DNA of 64,000 nucleotides from Myroides guanonis (lineage in GTDB: Bacteria > Bacteroidota > Bacteroidia > Flavobacteriales > Flavobacteriaceae), in assembly GCF_900114085.1 (NCBI RefSeq), contig NZ_FORU01000002.1, positions 248,001-312,000 of the forward strand. The letters are read 5' to 3'. Every line of letters begins with the position of its first letter. The stretch's first letter is position 1. Made by a program: the position numbers and the translations under genes. Positions 46,543-55,667 of the stretch are shown piece by piece. Under the pieces are notes generated by a model that was not told where the DNA came from, did not search any database, and was given only the letters and a program-made list of their open reading frames with translations.

Positions 46543-46580
46543 AAAAGGGATGACATCTGATTTAGATTGTCATCCCTTTT
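46543..46580. terminator. bidirectional terminator after the permease
   Basis: A 13-bp perfect stem (46543-46555 with 46568-46580, loop 12 nt) between convergent genes. Confidence 0.9.
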
Positions 46581-46597
46581 CTGTATAAATCACAATA

Positions 46598-47206
46598 CTA
46601 TTTTCGTATACTATCATGACTATGTGTTTCAATACCATTATTCCATGCAGTAAGTATATCAGTTGCAACCGCAGCACCACTTCCAGCAGCAATGGAAAGC
46701 TGACTTCTATGCCCTGCTAGTGTTCCCGCAACATAAATCCCAGGAACTACGAGATGGTCTATATTTTTTAGTTGAATCCTATTCTTAGAAGCTATAGATT
46801 TCTTATGTGGTTCTACATAGTCCATCAATCCTTCAATATGAAATGAATTGCTCGAATTTACAGCAACCACAATTTCAAGACTTTTATAAATACCTTTATT
46901 AGTCTCTATCTCAAATCCTACTTCTAGTGGCTTAATCCTAACAACTTTTTCATTTTCGATTTGTTCTACATGAGGATAATGATTTCTGAGAACTTCTGAA
47001 GCTTGACTCAATAAATCACTGCCTAATGTACCTGAGGGAACTCCGAATGCATTATAAAAAACAGCATCTTGAAGCATAGAGCCTTTTTGATGTAGAACAA
47101 TTCCAATCTTTTTATCAGCAACAAAAGCCTTCTTATAAGCAGAGCCCAAGATTTGAGCACAACTAACACCCGAAGCGCCGCCACCAATAATTAATATGTC
47201 AAACAT
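46598..47206 (-). CDS. half-size thioredoxin-reductase-like FAD protein
   Basis: The 202-residue protein starts at ATG 47206 (MFDILIIGGGASGVSCAQILG), one base after the stop of the upstream gene; an in-frame ATG at 47224 would overlap it. The FAD Rossmann motif GGGASG is at 9-14 and the C-terminal FAD motif GIYVAGTLAGHRSQLSIAAGSGAAVATDIL is complete. The NADPH-binding domain and the redox CxxC of real thioredoxin reductases are missing. It may be a flavoprotein with another reductant. The pair with the small membrane protein suggests a membrane-linked redox role. Confidence 0.85.
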   Translation of the reverse strand: MFDILIIGGGASGVSCAQILGSAYKKAFVADKKIGIVLHQKGSMLQDAVFYNAFGVPSGTLGSDLLSQASEVLRNHYPHVEQIENEKVVRIKPLEVGFEIETNKGIYKSLEIVVAVNSSNSFHIEGLMDYVEPHKKSIASKNRIQLKNIDHLVVPGIYVAGTLAGHRSQLSIAAGSGAAVATDILTAWNNGIETHSHDSIRK

Positions 47207-47207
47207 C

Positions 47208-47402
47208 TTATTTTGTTTTATCATGAATCATTCGAGATGTTCTGTAGATTAGCAGTATACATGCTCCACACAACAAAGCAACAATTCCAATAAGCGCAAT
47301 TAAACTCTCTCCTTCAAATAGATTTTTAAAATCCAACATAGAGATATTGAATGCAATCATAACAACTACAAACGCCAACATGATGTAAGTAAATACTTTC
47401 AT
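47208..47402 (-). CDS. small two-helix membrane protein
   Basis: A 64-residue protein with two predicted membrane helices (about 5-25 and 35-53) and a basic C-terminal tail (YRTSRMIHDKTK). No family recognised. Its stop stands one base before the start of the flavoprotein gene, so the two are translationally coupled. Confidence 0.7.
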   Translation of the reverse strand: MKVFTYIMLAFVVVMIAFNISMLDFKNLFEGESLIALIGIVALLCGACILLIYRTSRMIHDKTK

Positions 47403-47448
47403 AATATTATATTCTTTTTACCGAGTGCTCGAATTTACTAAATTATCA

Positions 47449-48024
47449 TTAAACAAATAACCCTTTAACATTACTAGCAAACAATTTAACAGCAATTGCT
47501 AGGAGTATTACTCCAAACACCTTCCTTATCACCCCTAATCCATTAGTTCCTATTATCTTGGCTATTCTTCCAGACATCTTTAATACCGCATAAACTACAA
47601 TCATATTGAGGATGATTCCAAGAATAATATTAATATTTTGATATTGCGCTTTTAGAGATAAAAGCGTAGTCATTACTCCTGCACCAGCAATCAATGGAAA
47701 AGCTAAAGGCACTATTGAAGCCGTATTAGGAGCCTCATCCTTATAGAGGCGAATGCCAAGTATCATCTCTAATGCCAAAAAAAATAAGACAAAAGCTCCA
47801 GCAACAGCAAATGAATTTACATCAACTCCAATTAAATCAAGAATAGTCTCTCCGACAAATAGAAAAGCAATCATTATAATAGTTGCTACTAATGTTGCTT
47901 TTTCTGACTCTATATGACCAACTCTAGTTCGCAAATCAACAATAATTGGAATGGACCCAACAATATCTATCACCGCAAATAGAATCATCCCTATGGTTAC
48001 AATTTCTTTAATATCTATTTCCAT
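47449..48024 (-). CDS. MarC family integral membrane protein
   Basis: A 191-residue inner-membrane protein with six helices. MarC hallmarks include FAVIDIVGSIPIIVDLRTRVG, ALEMILGIRLYK and IVPLAFPLIAGAGVMTTLLSL. The function of the family is unknown; it was once wrongly linked to antibiotic resistance. Confidence 0.9.
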   Translation of the reverse strand: MEIDIKEIVTIGMILFAVIDIVGSIPIIVDLRTRVGHIESEKATLVATIIMIAFLFVGETILDLIGVDVNSFAVAGAFVLFFLALEMILGIRLYKDEAPNTASIVPLAFPLIAGAGVMTTLLSLKAQYQNINIILGIILNMIVVYAVLKMSGRIAKIIGTNGLGVIRKVFGVILLAIAVKLFASNVKGLFV

Positions 48025-48084
48025 AATTCGAATTTAAAATAAAATACACATCAACAACTATCGACCTAAAGTTTTATAAAAACA

Positions 48085-48127
48085 AAAGCGATATGAGTAA
48101 TATCTTTAAAATTACTCATATCGCTTT
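48085..48127 (-). terminator. terminator of the coiled-coil exported protein gene
   Basis: A 17-bp perfect stem (48085-48101 with 48111-48127) with 9-nt loop and a T-rich stretch on the minus strand. Confidence 0.92.
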
Positions 48128-48144
48128 CTAAACTACCTCATTTA

Positions 48145-48681
48145 CTACAATGATTCCTTTTGCTTCTTAAGAACTTCTTTTTCAGCTTTATATTTTTCCT
48201 TTAATTTCTTCTTCTCTGAATCCAATTTATTTTTATCACTAGCATATTTATTCTCTAATTGCTTTTCTCCTGTTTCATATTCTAATTCTAAAAGTTCAAG
48301 CTTATATTCAATACTTTTCTTAGCCGATTTATTGATTTTTTCAGTCATTTCTTCCGAATTCCAAAGTCCTTTCTGACCTTCTGTAAGAATACTATTTACA
48401 TCATTTCTTAAAGTTAATGCTAACGCCTCCTTTTTTTTCTTCTTTTCAGTCTCACTTAGCTTTTTATCTTTTGAAATTGCTTTAAATTCAGCTCCAATTC
48501 CTGCCTTTTTTTCCTCAATTCGTTTTTTCTGGTCTGCCGTTAAACCGAAATACTCCGACTTCTCTAAAAGCTCTGATACGCTTTTACCTTGCTTAAAGTC
48601 TTCTACTTCTTTAAATGTCGTTTGCTGTGCCATTGCGGAACAAGCTATAAAAGCTAACCCAAGTGTTACTAGATTTCTCAT
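48145..48681 (-). CDS. exported helical Lys/Glu-rich protein, Spy/CpxP-like
   Basis: The 178-residue protein starts at ATG 48681 (a second ATG lies at 48690). Signal peptide MRNLVTLGLAFIACSAMAQ, then helices with two LTxxQ-like elements, GLTADQKKRIEE and ILTEGQKGLW, as in Spy/CpxP-type periplasmic chaperones, and a long charged C-terminal coiled coil (about 125-178). A chaperone role is inferred. Confidence 0.7.
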   Translation of the reverse strand: MRNLVTLGLAFIACSAMAQQTTFKEVEDFKQGKSVSELLEKSEYFGLTADQKKRIEEKKAGIGAEFKAISKDKKLSETEKKKKKEALALTLRNDVNSILTEGQKGLWNSEEMTEKINKSAKKSIEYKLELLELEYETGEKQLENKYASDKNKLDSEKKKLKEKYKAEKEVLKKQKESL

Positions 48682-48812
48682 AATTATCATTTTTTTTATG
48701 AAGATAAGAAATTCACAAACAAATCACTATTAGCGAAATAGCTTTTTTTAGTTAAAAATAAATCCCACAGAAAACAAAGAAGAATTACAACCAAAAAATT
48801 CAACAAACACCT

Positions 48813-49916
48813 CTAGTGCTCTAAACTATATAAAGCAAAAGATCCCAACCAATGACTTCCCATATAATCATCTCCCGTTATATTTTTAAATGCGGCTTGA
48901 AAATGCTTCTCTGCAATATTATTTAGACCCTTAAGTTCTGGCAATTTTCGAGCTATACCTTTTAAGCAAGTGGCTCTACTAAAGTTCAAACCATCTAAAT
49001 GCACTAAATGTCCATCTGATCGATCCGATACCAACCCCACTTCCATAGTGAAATCTGTTTGGAAAAGCGCAGGTAGAAACGCTGTTAACCAAGCCTTATA
49101 ATCTTCACTTTCCAAAATTTTACTCATCAAATAAGCTTCTTCTAAGCAAGGAGACAGAAAATCGTGACCACTTGGTTCAAAAGCGAGATTACATTGAACA
49201 TCTTTCTCAAAAAGTCTTTTTGTATGTGTAATAATTAAATCCTCTAATTCTATATTTTTTGTTTCTCTAGCATAGTCTAGCGTCAATGACATACTAAAAG
49301 CAGAATTATCATGTGTTCCAGTGCGAATAGGATAATTTAACTTCGGTAGATACTCCTTATATCTATTAATGAATAAATCTGTCATCGGTTTTAATATTGT
49401 AGCCCAACGTTGAGCATCTTCATCCTCCCAAGACAACAATTCACTATGCAATTTGAAAAACCAAGCCCATCCATAAGTACGTTCGAAATTTCTGTTGTTT
49501 TCATCATCAAAAAAAGACAATTCAGTAGCTACATTTTCCTTTGTTATCAAAGAATCTAATAATCCTCTAATCTTGCCATCTTCATCTAATTCAGGGAAAG
49601 TCTTTATGATTTTCACTATAGACCAATATCCATGAACCGAAGAGTGCCAATCAAAACATCCATAAAAAATGGGGCGTAAAGCTTTAGGTGTTTTTAAGTC
49701 TATTTCACTGCCTAATGTTTGTCCCAAGCGATTTGGGAACTCTTGAGTTAAACAACTTAAAGGCAATTCAAGAATTTTCTTAGCCTCCTTTATCGTTAAC
49801 TTTTGATGAATGATATTACTTTTTTGTGACTCTTGCTCTTCAGTTGTTTTCTTGCATGCCATCAAAAAGACAAGACAGCTCAATATCAATGCTATTTTTT
49901 TCATATGTTTTTTCAA
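48813..49916 (-). CDS. DUF2891 family lipoprotein
   Basis: A 367-residue lipoprotein (lipobox LMAC; ATG at 49904 is an alternative start). The family hallmark IFYGCFDWHSSVHGYW (about 104-119) and the later GTHDNSAFSMSL, FEPSGHDFLSPCLEEAYLM and DGHLVHLDGLNFSRA suggest an (alpha/alpha)6 barrel like that of glycan-acting enzymes. No enzymatic activity is established for DUF2891. The gene stands alone, between two AT-rich gaps. Confidence 0.88.
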   Translation of the reverse strand: MKKHMKKIALILSCLVFLMACKKTTEEQESQKSNIIHQKLTIKEAKKILELPLSCLTQEFPNRLGQTLGSEIDLKTPKALRPIFYGCFDWHSSVHGYWSIVKIIKTFPELDEDGKIRGLLDSLITKENVATELSFFDDENNRNFERTYGWAWFFKLHSELLSWEDEDAQRWATILKPMTDLFINRYKEYLPKLNYPIRTGTHDNSAFSMSLTLDYARETKNIELEDLIITHTKRLFEKDVQCNLAFEPSGHDFLSPCLEEAYLMSKILESEDYKAWLTAFLPALFQTDFTMEVGLVSDRSDGHLVHLDGLNFSRATCLKGIARKLPELKGLNNIAEKHFQAAFKNITGDDYMGSHWLGSFALYSLEH

Positions 49917-50194
49917 TCATAATATTTTATCTAAAGTACAAAAAAACTTATAGGTCACAATCTTAGTATTTCCTATTTTTATAAATGCACTCTATATTTA
50001 AGTATCAAATCCTTTTTGACAATCAAACTATCACCTCACTTGACAAATATTAGATACTAGTCTCTCTAAAGAAATATCAATCAAATAACTCCTTCAGAAA
50101 ACAAAACCACTTATAAAGCATTTGAAGCAGAATATAAGCCTTACTATTAGCAATCATTTTGATTCAATTATCTAAACATCTGAAATAGTTTTAA
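49917..50194. other. AT-rich intergenic region
   Basis: The gap of about 300 bp between the divergent DUF2891 gene and the lipoprotein gene at 50220 carries no coding sequence I can support. A half copy of the ACTTATAGGT word (49947-49956), also seen in the repeat at 39087-39199, is present. Confidence 0.5.
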
Positions 50195-50202
50195 TATTTT
50201 TG
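50195..50202 (+). promoter_or_regulatory. -7 promoter element for the lipoprotein gene at 50220
   Basis: TATTTTTG, a perfect TAnnTTTG, 17 bp before the ATG. No TTG at the -33 position. Confidence 0.45.
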
Positions 50203-50219
50203 AAATAAAAATCCTCGCT

Positions 50220-50795
50220 ATGAATTGGTCATTAAAATCATCTATACTAACCGTTTTAATATTGTTGGTATTCCTAGGGTTAAGCTCTTGTACTGAAAAA
50301 GATCTAACCACAACAACAGCCTTAAAAAGCATTCAAGAATATTTGGATTATAAACCACAATACGAAACAGCAACTTTAGAGCTAGGTCAAGTCAAGTGGA
50401 GAACTTCAAAAGATTCTGTTCAAATCAACACATACAAAAAACTTGCAGAAGAAGGTTTCATTAATTTTGATTCCCATTCCTTGAAAAAGAAATGGCTTTC
50501 AAAAGACAGTATTTGGGATGTCACACTACGTTTAACAGATAAAGCAAATGCGTATGTCGTTGAACAAAAAAATCAAAAAGTCGTAGTAAAAACAATTGAA
50601 TATTCTGTGAACAAAGACAAACCTATTGAAATTCACAATAAGAATAAGAAATCCGCAAGTATCACGGTAATGCTTTCAAAAAACCCAACTCCCTTCGCGC
50701 CATTAGGAAAAGACAAATCCCCAGATGTTGGATTTATTACTAAGAAGTATAAATTAAAATTCAGTGAGGAATTTGGTTGGGAAGTAGCACAGTAA
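50220..50795 (+). CDS. lipoprotein of unknown function
   Basis: A 191-residue lipoprotein (signal helix 9-22, lipobox LSSC, Cys24). The mature part is beta-rich with a Lys/Thr-rich middle (for example WDVTLRLTDKANAYVVEQKNQ split at 101-121). No family recognised. The gene is followed after 5 bp by a small membrane protein gene, so the two form a unit. Confidence 0.65.
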   Translation: MNWSLKSSILTVLILLVFLGLSSCTEKDLTTTTALKSIQEYLDYKPQYETATLELGQVKWRTSKDSVQINTYKKLAEEGFINFDSHSLKKKWLSKDSIWDVTLRLTDKANAYVVEQKNQKVVVKTIEYSVNKDKPIEIHNKNKKSASITVMLSKNPTPFAPLGKDKSPDVGFITKKYKLKFSEEFGWEVAQ

Positions 50796-50800
50796 ACCCT

Positions 50801-51271
50801 ATGAAAAATACAGCTTTATTAATTTTAGTTCAAGGAATACTTTCCTTGTTATGCGGAATACTCTCTTCCAAAATGTCCTTTATTGGAAAAATGGGGATAC
50901 AAGTCATGTATCGTGACTATTTGATTTTTAAGTCTTGGTGGAAAACAGCATTAGTATGTTTCATCATTCAACTAGCTCTTATTTTAATTCTTTCAACGTT
51001 AAAAGCATATGCAGGTCTTAGAACTGCAAGAGTAATCGCTTTCTCCTTGCTGCTAGCAGGAATAATAGGTGCTTATTTTACATATATTGATTTCACAACG
51101 ACCTCACATAAGATGATGCGCGCTAAATTTCATATAGCAGGATATCTATTCTGGCTAGCATGGTTTATCAATTGTATTTATTTTGTTGTTAGCAGCAAAA
51201 AGAATATACTTCTAAACACATTGCAAGAAGAAACAAATTCAGACTCAACACAATTGAATCCTGATAAATAG
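50801..51271 (+). CDS. four-helix membrane protein of unknown function
   Basis: The ATG at 50801 gives 156 residues with four predicted membrane helices (about 3-22, 48-66, 76-98 and 110-130) and a hydrophilic, Asn/Ser-rich tail. An in-frame start at 50777 would overlap the lipoprotein gene. No recognised family. Confidence 0.65.
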   Translation: MKNTALLILVQGILSLLCGILSSKMSFIGKMGIQVMYRDYLIFKSWWKTALVCFIIQLALILILSTLKAYAGLRTARVIAFSLLLAGIIGAYFTYIDFTTTSHKMMRAKFHIAGYLFWLAWFINCIYFVVSSKKNILLNTLQEETNSDSTQLNPDK

Positions 51272-51411
51272 ATGAAGCTAATTTAGAAGTTCTAACACCA
51301 CTTTAAGCGTGATTTTTTTGTTTGAATATGAGTTAAAAAATTCCAACTCTTCTTTTTTTTATTTAAAAATATGTATGTTTACTCTTTAAATACAATTAGA
51401 CGAACTATTTT

Positions 51412-51873
51412 ATGAAAAAGATCCATTTATTAGGATTCGCTGTAGTAGCATTAGCGTTTGCTTCTTGCGGTGAAACAAAAAAGGAGCCTGTTACAGACCC
51501 TAATCCACAAATTGAAAACACTACTGGTGTAGAAAATACATCAAACCCAGCTCACGGCGAGCCAGGTCATACACATGATACACCAACACCTAGTTCTTCA
51601 TCTACTGCTGAAGGTATGAATCCAGAACATGGACAACCAGGACATAGATGCGACATTCCTGTTGGAGCACCATTAAGTACTCCTGCTGGAGGAGGTCAAG
51701 CAAATATCCCAACACAAGGTAACGCTACTCCAAGTGGAAATCAACCATTCCTAGTAAACGATGGAGCAAAAGCCCCAACAAGTGGAGCTTCTGCTGCGTC
51801 AGGAAATGTTAATCCTGCTCATGGCCAACCAGGTCACAGATGTGATATTCCAGTAGGAAGTCCATTGTCATAA
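51412..51873 (+). CDS. lipoprotein with three NPxHGxPGHxxD repeats
   Basis: A 153-residue lipoprotein (lipobox FASC, Cys19). Three copies of a repeat are set in a Ser/Thr/Gly/Pro-rich, probably unstructured chain: NPAHGEPGHTHD (45-56), NPEHGQPGHRCDIPVGAPLS (70-89) and NPAHGQPGHRCDIPVGSPLS (134-153). The first copy has His-Asp where the others have Cys-Asp. The His-x5-His-x-Cys-Asp pattern could bind a metal or heme, which is inference. The last copy ends the protein. A good terminator follows. Confidence 0.8.
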   Translation: MKKIHLLGFAVVALAFASCGETKKEPVTDPNPQIENTTGVENTSNPAHGEPGHTHDTPTPSSSSTAEGMNPEHGQPGHRCDIPVGAPLSTPAGGGQANIPTQGNATPSGNQPFLVNDGAKAPTSGASAASGNVNPAHGQPGHRCDIPVGSPLS

Positions 51874-51894
51874 ATACTATAACATATCAAATAT

Positions 51895-51918
51895 AAAACC
51901 ATCTCATCAGATGGTTTT
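51895..51918 (+). terminator. terminator of the repeat lipoprotein gene
   Basis: A 10-bp perfect stem AAAACCATCT / AGATGGTTTT with loop CATC and a T-run. Confidence 0.88.
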
Positions 51919-51970
51919 TTGCTTTTATCACTCCTCTATAAAAAAATAAGGACAATCCATCGCGATTGTG

Positions 51971-51978
51971 TATTTTTG
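51971..51978 (+). promoter_or_regulatory. -7 promoter element for metG
   Basis: TATTTTTG followed by CAC, a perfect TAnnTTTG; leader about 30 nt. No TTG at -33. Confidence 0.5.
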
Positions 51979-52013
51979 CACTACAATAGAATGAATAAAT
52001 CGAATTAGATACT

Positions 52014-54071
52014 ATGAAACAGAATCCGAAAAGATATACATTAACTGCAGCTCTACCCTATACCAATGGTCCTATACACATAGGTCATTTAGCTGGTGTT
52101 TATGTTCCAGGAGATATTTATGCACGTTTTTTACGCTTACAGGGAAAAGATGTTGCTTTCATTTGTGGTAGTGATGAACACGGTGTTGCCATTTCAATGC
52201 GTGCGAAAAAAGATGGTGTGAGCCCACAAGAAGTTATTGACAAATACAATGGTATCATAAAACAGTCTTTTGAGGATTTCGGTATCTCTTTTGACAACTA
52301 TTCTAGAACTTCCTCTAAAACACATCACGATACTGCTTCGGCATTCTTCAAAAAACTTTATGAAGAAGGTAAATTCATCGAAGAAGTAACTGAACAATTA
52401 TATGATGAGGAGGCACAACAATTTTTAGCCGACCGATTTGTTACTGGTACTTGTCCAAAATGTGGAAATGAAGAAGCTTATGGTGACCAATGTGAGAAAT
52501 GCGGTACTACTTTAAACGCTACAGATTTAATAAATCCTAAATCAACTCTTTCTGGAGCTAAACCAGTTTTAAAATCTACCAAGCACTGGTTCCTTCCTTT
52601 AGATCAATACGATGCTTTTTTAAGAAGCTGGATATTGGAAGGTCACAAAGATTGGAAGCCGAATGTATATGGACAAGTAAAATCTTGGTTAGATGATGGT
52701 TTAAAACCTCGTGCTGTAACAAGAGATTTAGATTGGGGTATCCCAGTACCAGTTGAAGGAGCAGAAGGAAAAGTACTATATGTGTGGTTTGATGCCCCTA
52801 TTGGATATATCTCTTCTACCAAAGAATGGGCAGCTCGTGTAGGAAAAGACTGGGAGCCATATTGGAAATCCGAAGACACTAAATTGGTTCATTTTATAGG
52901 AAAAGATAATATTGTTTTCCATTGCATTATATTTCCTGCAATGTTAAAAGCGGAAGGAAGTTATATACTTCCTGATAACGTTCCTGCTAATGAATTTTTA
53001 AATCTAGAAGGTCATAAACTTTCTACTTCTAAAAACTGGGCAGTATGGTTACATGAATACCTAGAAGAATTCCCGAATCAACAAGATGTATTGCGTTATA
53101 CATTAACTGCAAATGCACCTGAAACTAAAGACAATGATTTCACTTGGAAAGATTTTCAAGCTAGAAACAACAATGAATTAGTAGCTGTATTTGGAAACTT
53201 CATCAATCGTGTAGTCGTATTAACAAACAAATACTACGATGGTATCATTCCTCAACCGAATGAGTTTACTGATATAGATCTAGCTACTCTTAATGAGTTA
53301 AAAGCTTACCCTAGTGTAATCGAAAGCTCCATAGAACGCTACCGTTTCAGAGAAGCTTTAGGAGAGATGATGAACGCAGCAAGACTTGGAAACAAATACC
53401 TAGCTGACGAAGAACCATGGAAATTAATAAAAGAAAATCCTGAACGAGTAAAAACTCAAATGTATGTAGCTTTGCAAATCGCAGCAGCCTTAAGCACTTT
53501 GTGTGAGCCTTTCTTACCATTCACTGCTAAGAAGTTAAGCTCTATATTAAAATTAGACAATCCTATTCCTTGGGAAACTTTAAATACGCATTATAATCTA
53601 TTAAACGCAGGACATCAAATTGGAGAAGCAGAACTGCTGTTTGCCAAAATAGAAGACGCAGAAATTCAAAAACAATTGGACAAACTTGAAGCTTCAAAAG
53701 CAGCTAATGCAGCCGAAAACAGAAAAGTAGATCCTCAGAAAGACACCACTACTTTCGATGACTTCTCAAAACTAGACCTGAGAGTTGGAACTATTATAAA
53801 AGCAGCAAAAATGCCTAAAGCGAATAAGTTATTAGTCTTAAAAGTTGACACAGGTATTGATGTTAGAACAATAGTTTCTGGTATAGCAGAGCATTTCAAA
53901 CCTGAAGACGTTATCGGAAAACAAGTAACCGTACTTGTCAACCTAGCACCAAGAGCACTGCGTGGTGTCGAAAGTGAAGGTATGATTTTAATGACCGAAG
54001 ATAAAGACGGGAAATTGGTATTTGTAAATCCTGCTACAGATGGAGTTCCTAATGGATCTACTATAAACTAA
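52014..54071 (+). CDS. metG: methionyl-tRNA synthetase
   Basis: A 685-residue cytoplasmic class I synthetase. HIGH motif at 22-25 ([10 protein letters not shown]); zinc knuckle with four cysteines C147, C150, C160, C163; the KMSKS loop is present as KLSTS (HKLSTSKNW). An EMAP-II/Arc1p-type tRNA-binding domain ends the protein (about 580-685; [20 protein letters not shown]). It charges initiator and elongator tRNA with methionine. Length and order match Bacteroidetes MetG. Confidence 0.97.
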   Translation: MKQNPKRYTLTAALPYTNGPIHIGHLAGVYVPGDIYARFLRLQGKDVAFICGSDEHGVAISMRAKKDGVSPQEVIDKYNGIIKQSFEDFGISFDNYSRTSSKTHHDTASAFFKKLYEEGKFIEEVTEQLYDEEAQQFLADRFVTGTCPKCGNEEAYGDQCEKCGTTLNATDLINPKSTLSGAKPVLKSTKHWFLPLDQYDAFLRSWILEGHKDWKPNVYGQVKSWLDDGLKPRAVTRDLDWGIPVPVEGAEGKVLYVWFDAPIGYISSTKEWAARVGKDWEPYWKSEDTKLVHFIGKDNIVFHCIIFPAMLKAEGSYILPDNVPANEFLNLEGHKLSTSKNWAVWLHEYLEEFPNQQDVLRYTLTANAPETKDNDFTWKDFQARNNNELVAVFGNFINRVVVLTNKYYDGIIPQPNEFTDIDLATLNELKAYPSVIESSIERYRFREALGEMMNAARLGNKYLADEEPWKLIKENPERVKTQMYVALQIAAALSTLCEPFLPFTAKKLSSILKLDNPIPWETLNTHYNLLNAGHQIGEAELLFAKIEDAEIQKQLDKLEASKAANAAENRKVDPQKDTTTFDDFSKLDLRVGTIIKAAKMPKANKLLVLKVDTGIDVRTIVSGIAEHFKPEDVIGKQVTVLVNLAPRALRGVESEGMILMTEDKDGKLVFVNPATDGVPNGSTIN

Positions 54072-54094
54072 TATACCAACCTATTGACCAAAAT

Positions 54095-54121
54095 AAGGGG
54101 TGCTTTTTCAGCACCCTTTTT
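54095..54121 (+). terminator. terminator of metG
   Basis: Stem GGGTGCT / AGCACCC, extended by A/T pairs, loop TTTTC, then T5. Confidence 0.88.
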
Positions 54122-54152
54122 ACTATAAAAAACTATTTATTAGAACTAAAAA

Positions 54153-55622
54153 ATGACTATTCGACACCTCTTACTACTTTTCTGTATCGCTTTCACATGT
54201 AATGCCTTAGGCCAAAACTACATCAATACTATAAGCACTAAAATAGACAAAGACCATATCACCTATGATGTTGTAGACGATGTAAATAATAAAACCTACC
54301 TATTCCTAGTTAGCTCTAAGGAGGTAGAAGCTATCCAACTAGACTCTTCCTTTCAAGTCTTGAATCAATTCTTAGTCCAACGCCCTGAATCGAAATTCAA
54401 AAAGTTATTGGGTCACAGTATGAAAGAGAATACTCTTAGCTTGCATTGGAGCACCAATAACTCAGACCAAGTAATTTCACAACACTTTGATTTTGAAAAA
54501 AAGGAATCTACAATTGGAGCTATTGAATCTATAAGCACGGATAAAGAAAAAGTTATTACAGCTTTTCCATTTGACAATAGTCTCTTCATTGCCTCGATTA
54601 CTAAAAATTCCAATCTCTTTAAATTATACGAATTAAACGGTAAATCACCTTTAAAACCACACTTCTTTTCTTTTGAGGATAATCGTTTCTACAATAAAAG
54701 AATTGCTTTAGCATCTTTAGATGAAATGTTTAAAGATTATTTCATAGATGAAGCATCGTACGACATACAATATATTGCAGGCAACATTCCAACAGCATTT
54801 CCTTCTATCGTTAAAAAAAGAAAATTCTATATCCAGAATGATGATTTAATTATCAGCTTTGACAACAACAAATCGTTCACTCAATTGATTCGTATTAATC
54901 TTAAAACAAAGAAAGCAGAATCAGTTGGATTCAGCCAACCCTTTCTAAATGCCAATCAGACGGAACAAGCCAATTCTAATTCTTTTTTATTTGGTGATAA
55001 AATCGCACAAATAAAAACCAATAAAGAATCTGCTACTATTCAGATAAGCAATTTCATAGACACATCATCTCCTATATTTAAAAAAGAAATACACAGAGAC
55101 CAAACAATAGACTTCTCAACTACACCAGTATTTGAATTTACCAATGGAAATTTTGAAAAAGGTAAAGAAATTTCAAAATCAAATCAATTCCTTAACCGTC
55201 TTAATCGCGCTGACAACATTGGAATAGCTGTTACATCATCACAAGACGGCTATGTACTTACCTTTGGTGGTAGTAGTGTTTTACAAAATAGTAACGCTGC
55301 TATTATAGGTGGGGTGGCTGGTGGAGCTATAGGTGGCTTAATTGCGGGAGCTATAACCGCAATTGATAGTCCCAAAAAAAATTTCCTAGGTACTTATAAA
55401 GATAAAAAAATCATACTAACAAATGCTTCTTTAGATTCTAATTTCAACTTTAACAATAAAGAAGTATCAGAAAGTGTAATAGATAAAGCTAGAACCTACC
55501 TTATAGATCTAGCCTCTAGAAAAGCCACAGGTATTAATTTATTTAAAACTCAATCAAAATATATTTTATCGTTTACCGATAGAAGTTCGAATCATCTTTA
55601 CATCATAGAAATAAAACCATAA
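54153..55622 (+). CDS. exported protein with glycine-zipper segment, function unknown
   Basis: A 489-residue protein with a signal peptide (MTIRHLLLLFCIAFTCNALGQ). Most of it is beta-rich, without a family I recognise. Near the C-terminus (about 384-402) is a hydrophobic Gly-zipper segment, NAAIIGGVAGGAIGGLIAGA, of the kind that inserts into membranes or packs helices. That helix inside an otherwise soluble-looking exported protein is unusual. The stop codon lies within the following terminator stem. Confidence 0.7.
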   Translation: MTIRHLLLLFCIAFTCNALGQNYINTISTKIDKDHITYDVVDDVNNKTYLFLVSSKEVEAIQLDSSFQVLNQFLVQRPESKFKKLLGHSMKENTLSLHWSTNNSDQVISQHFDFEKKESTIGAIESISTDKEKVITAFPFDNSLFIASITKNSNLFKLYELNGKSPLKPHFFSFEDNRFYNKRIALASLDEMFKDYFIDEASYDIQYIAGNIPTAFPSIVKKRKFYIQNDDLIISFDNNKSFTQLIRINLKTKKAESVGFSQPFLNANQTEQANSNSFLFGDKIAQIKTNKESATIQISNFIDTSSPIFKKEIHRDQTIDFSTTPVFEFTNGNFEKGKEISKSNQFLNRLNRADNIGIAVTSSQDGYVLTFGGSSVLQNSNAAIIGGVAGGAIGGLIAGAITAIDSPKKNFLGTYKDKKIILTNASLDSNFNFNNKEVSESVIDKARTYLIDLASRKATGINLFKTQSKYILSFTDRSSNHLYIIEIKP

Positions 55623-55663
55623 ACTAAAGGAGGCTGTCTTTGTAAGACAGCCTCCTTTAGTTT
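55621..55663. terminator. very strong bidirectional terminator
   Basis: A 20-bp perfect stem (55621-55640 with 55644-55663, loop TGT) between convergent genes; it includes the stop codon of the plus-strand gene. Confidence 0.93.
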
Positions 55664-55667
55664 ATCT

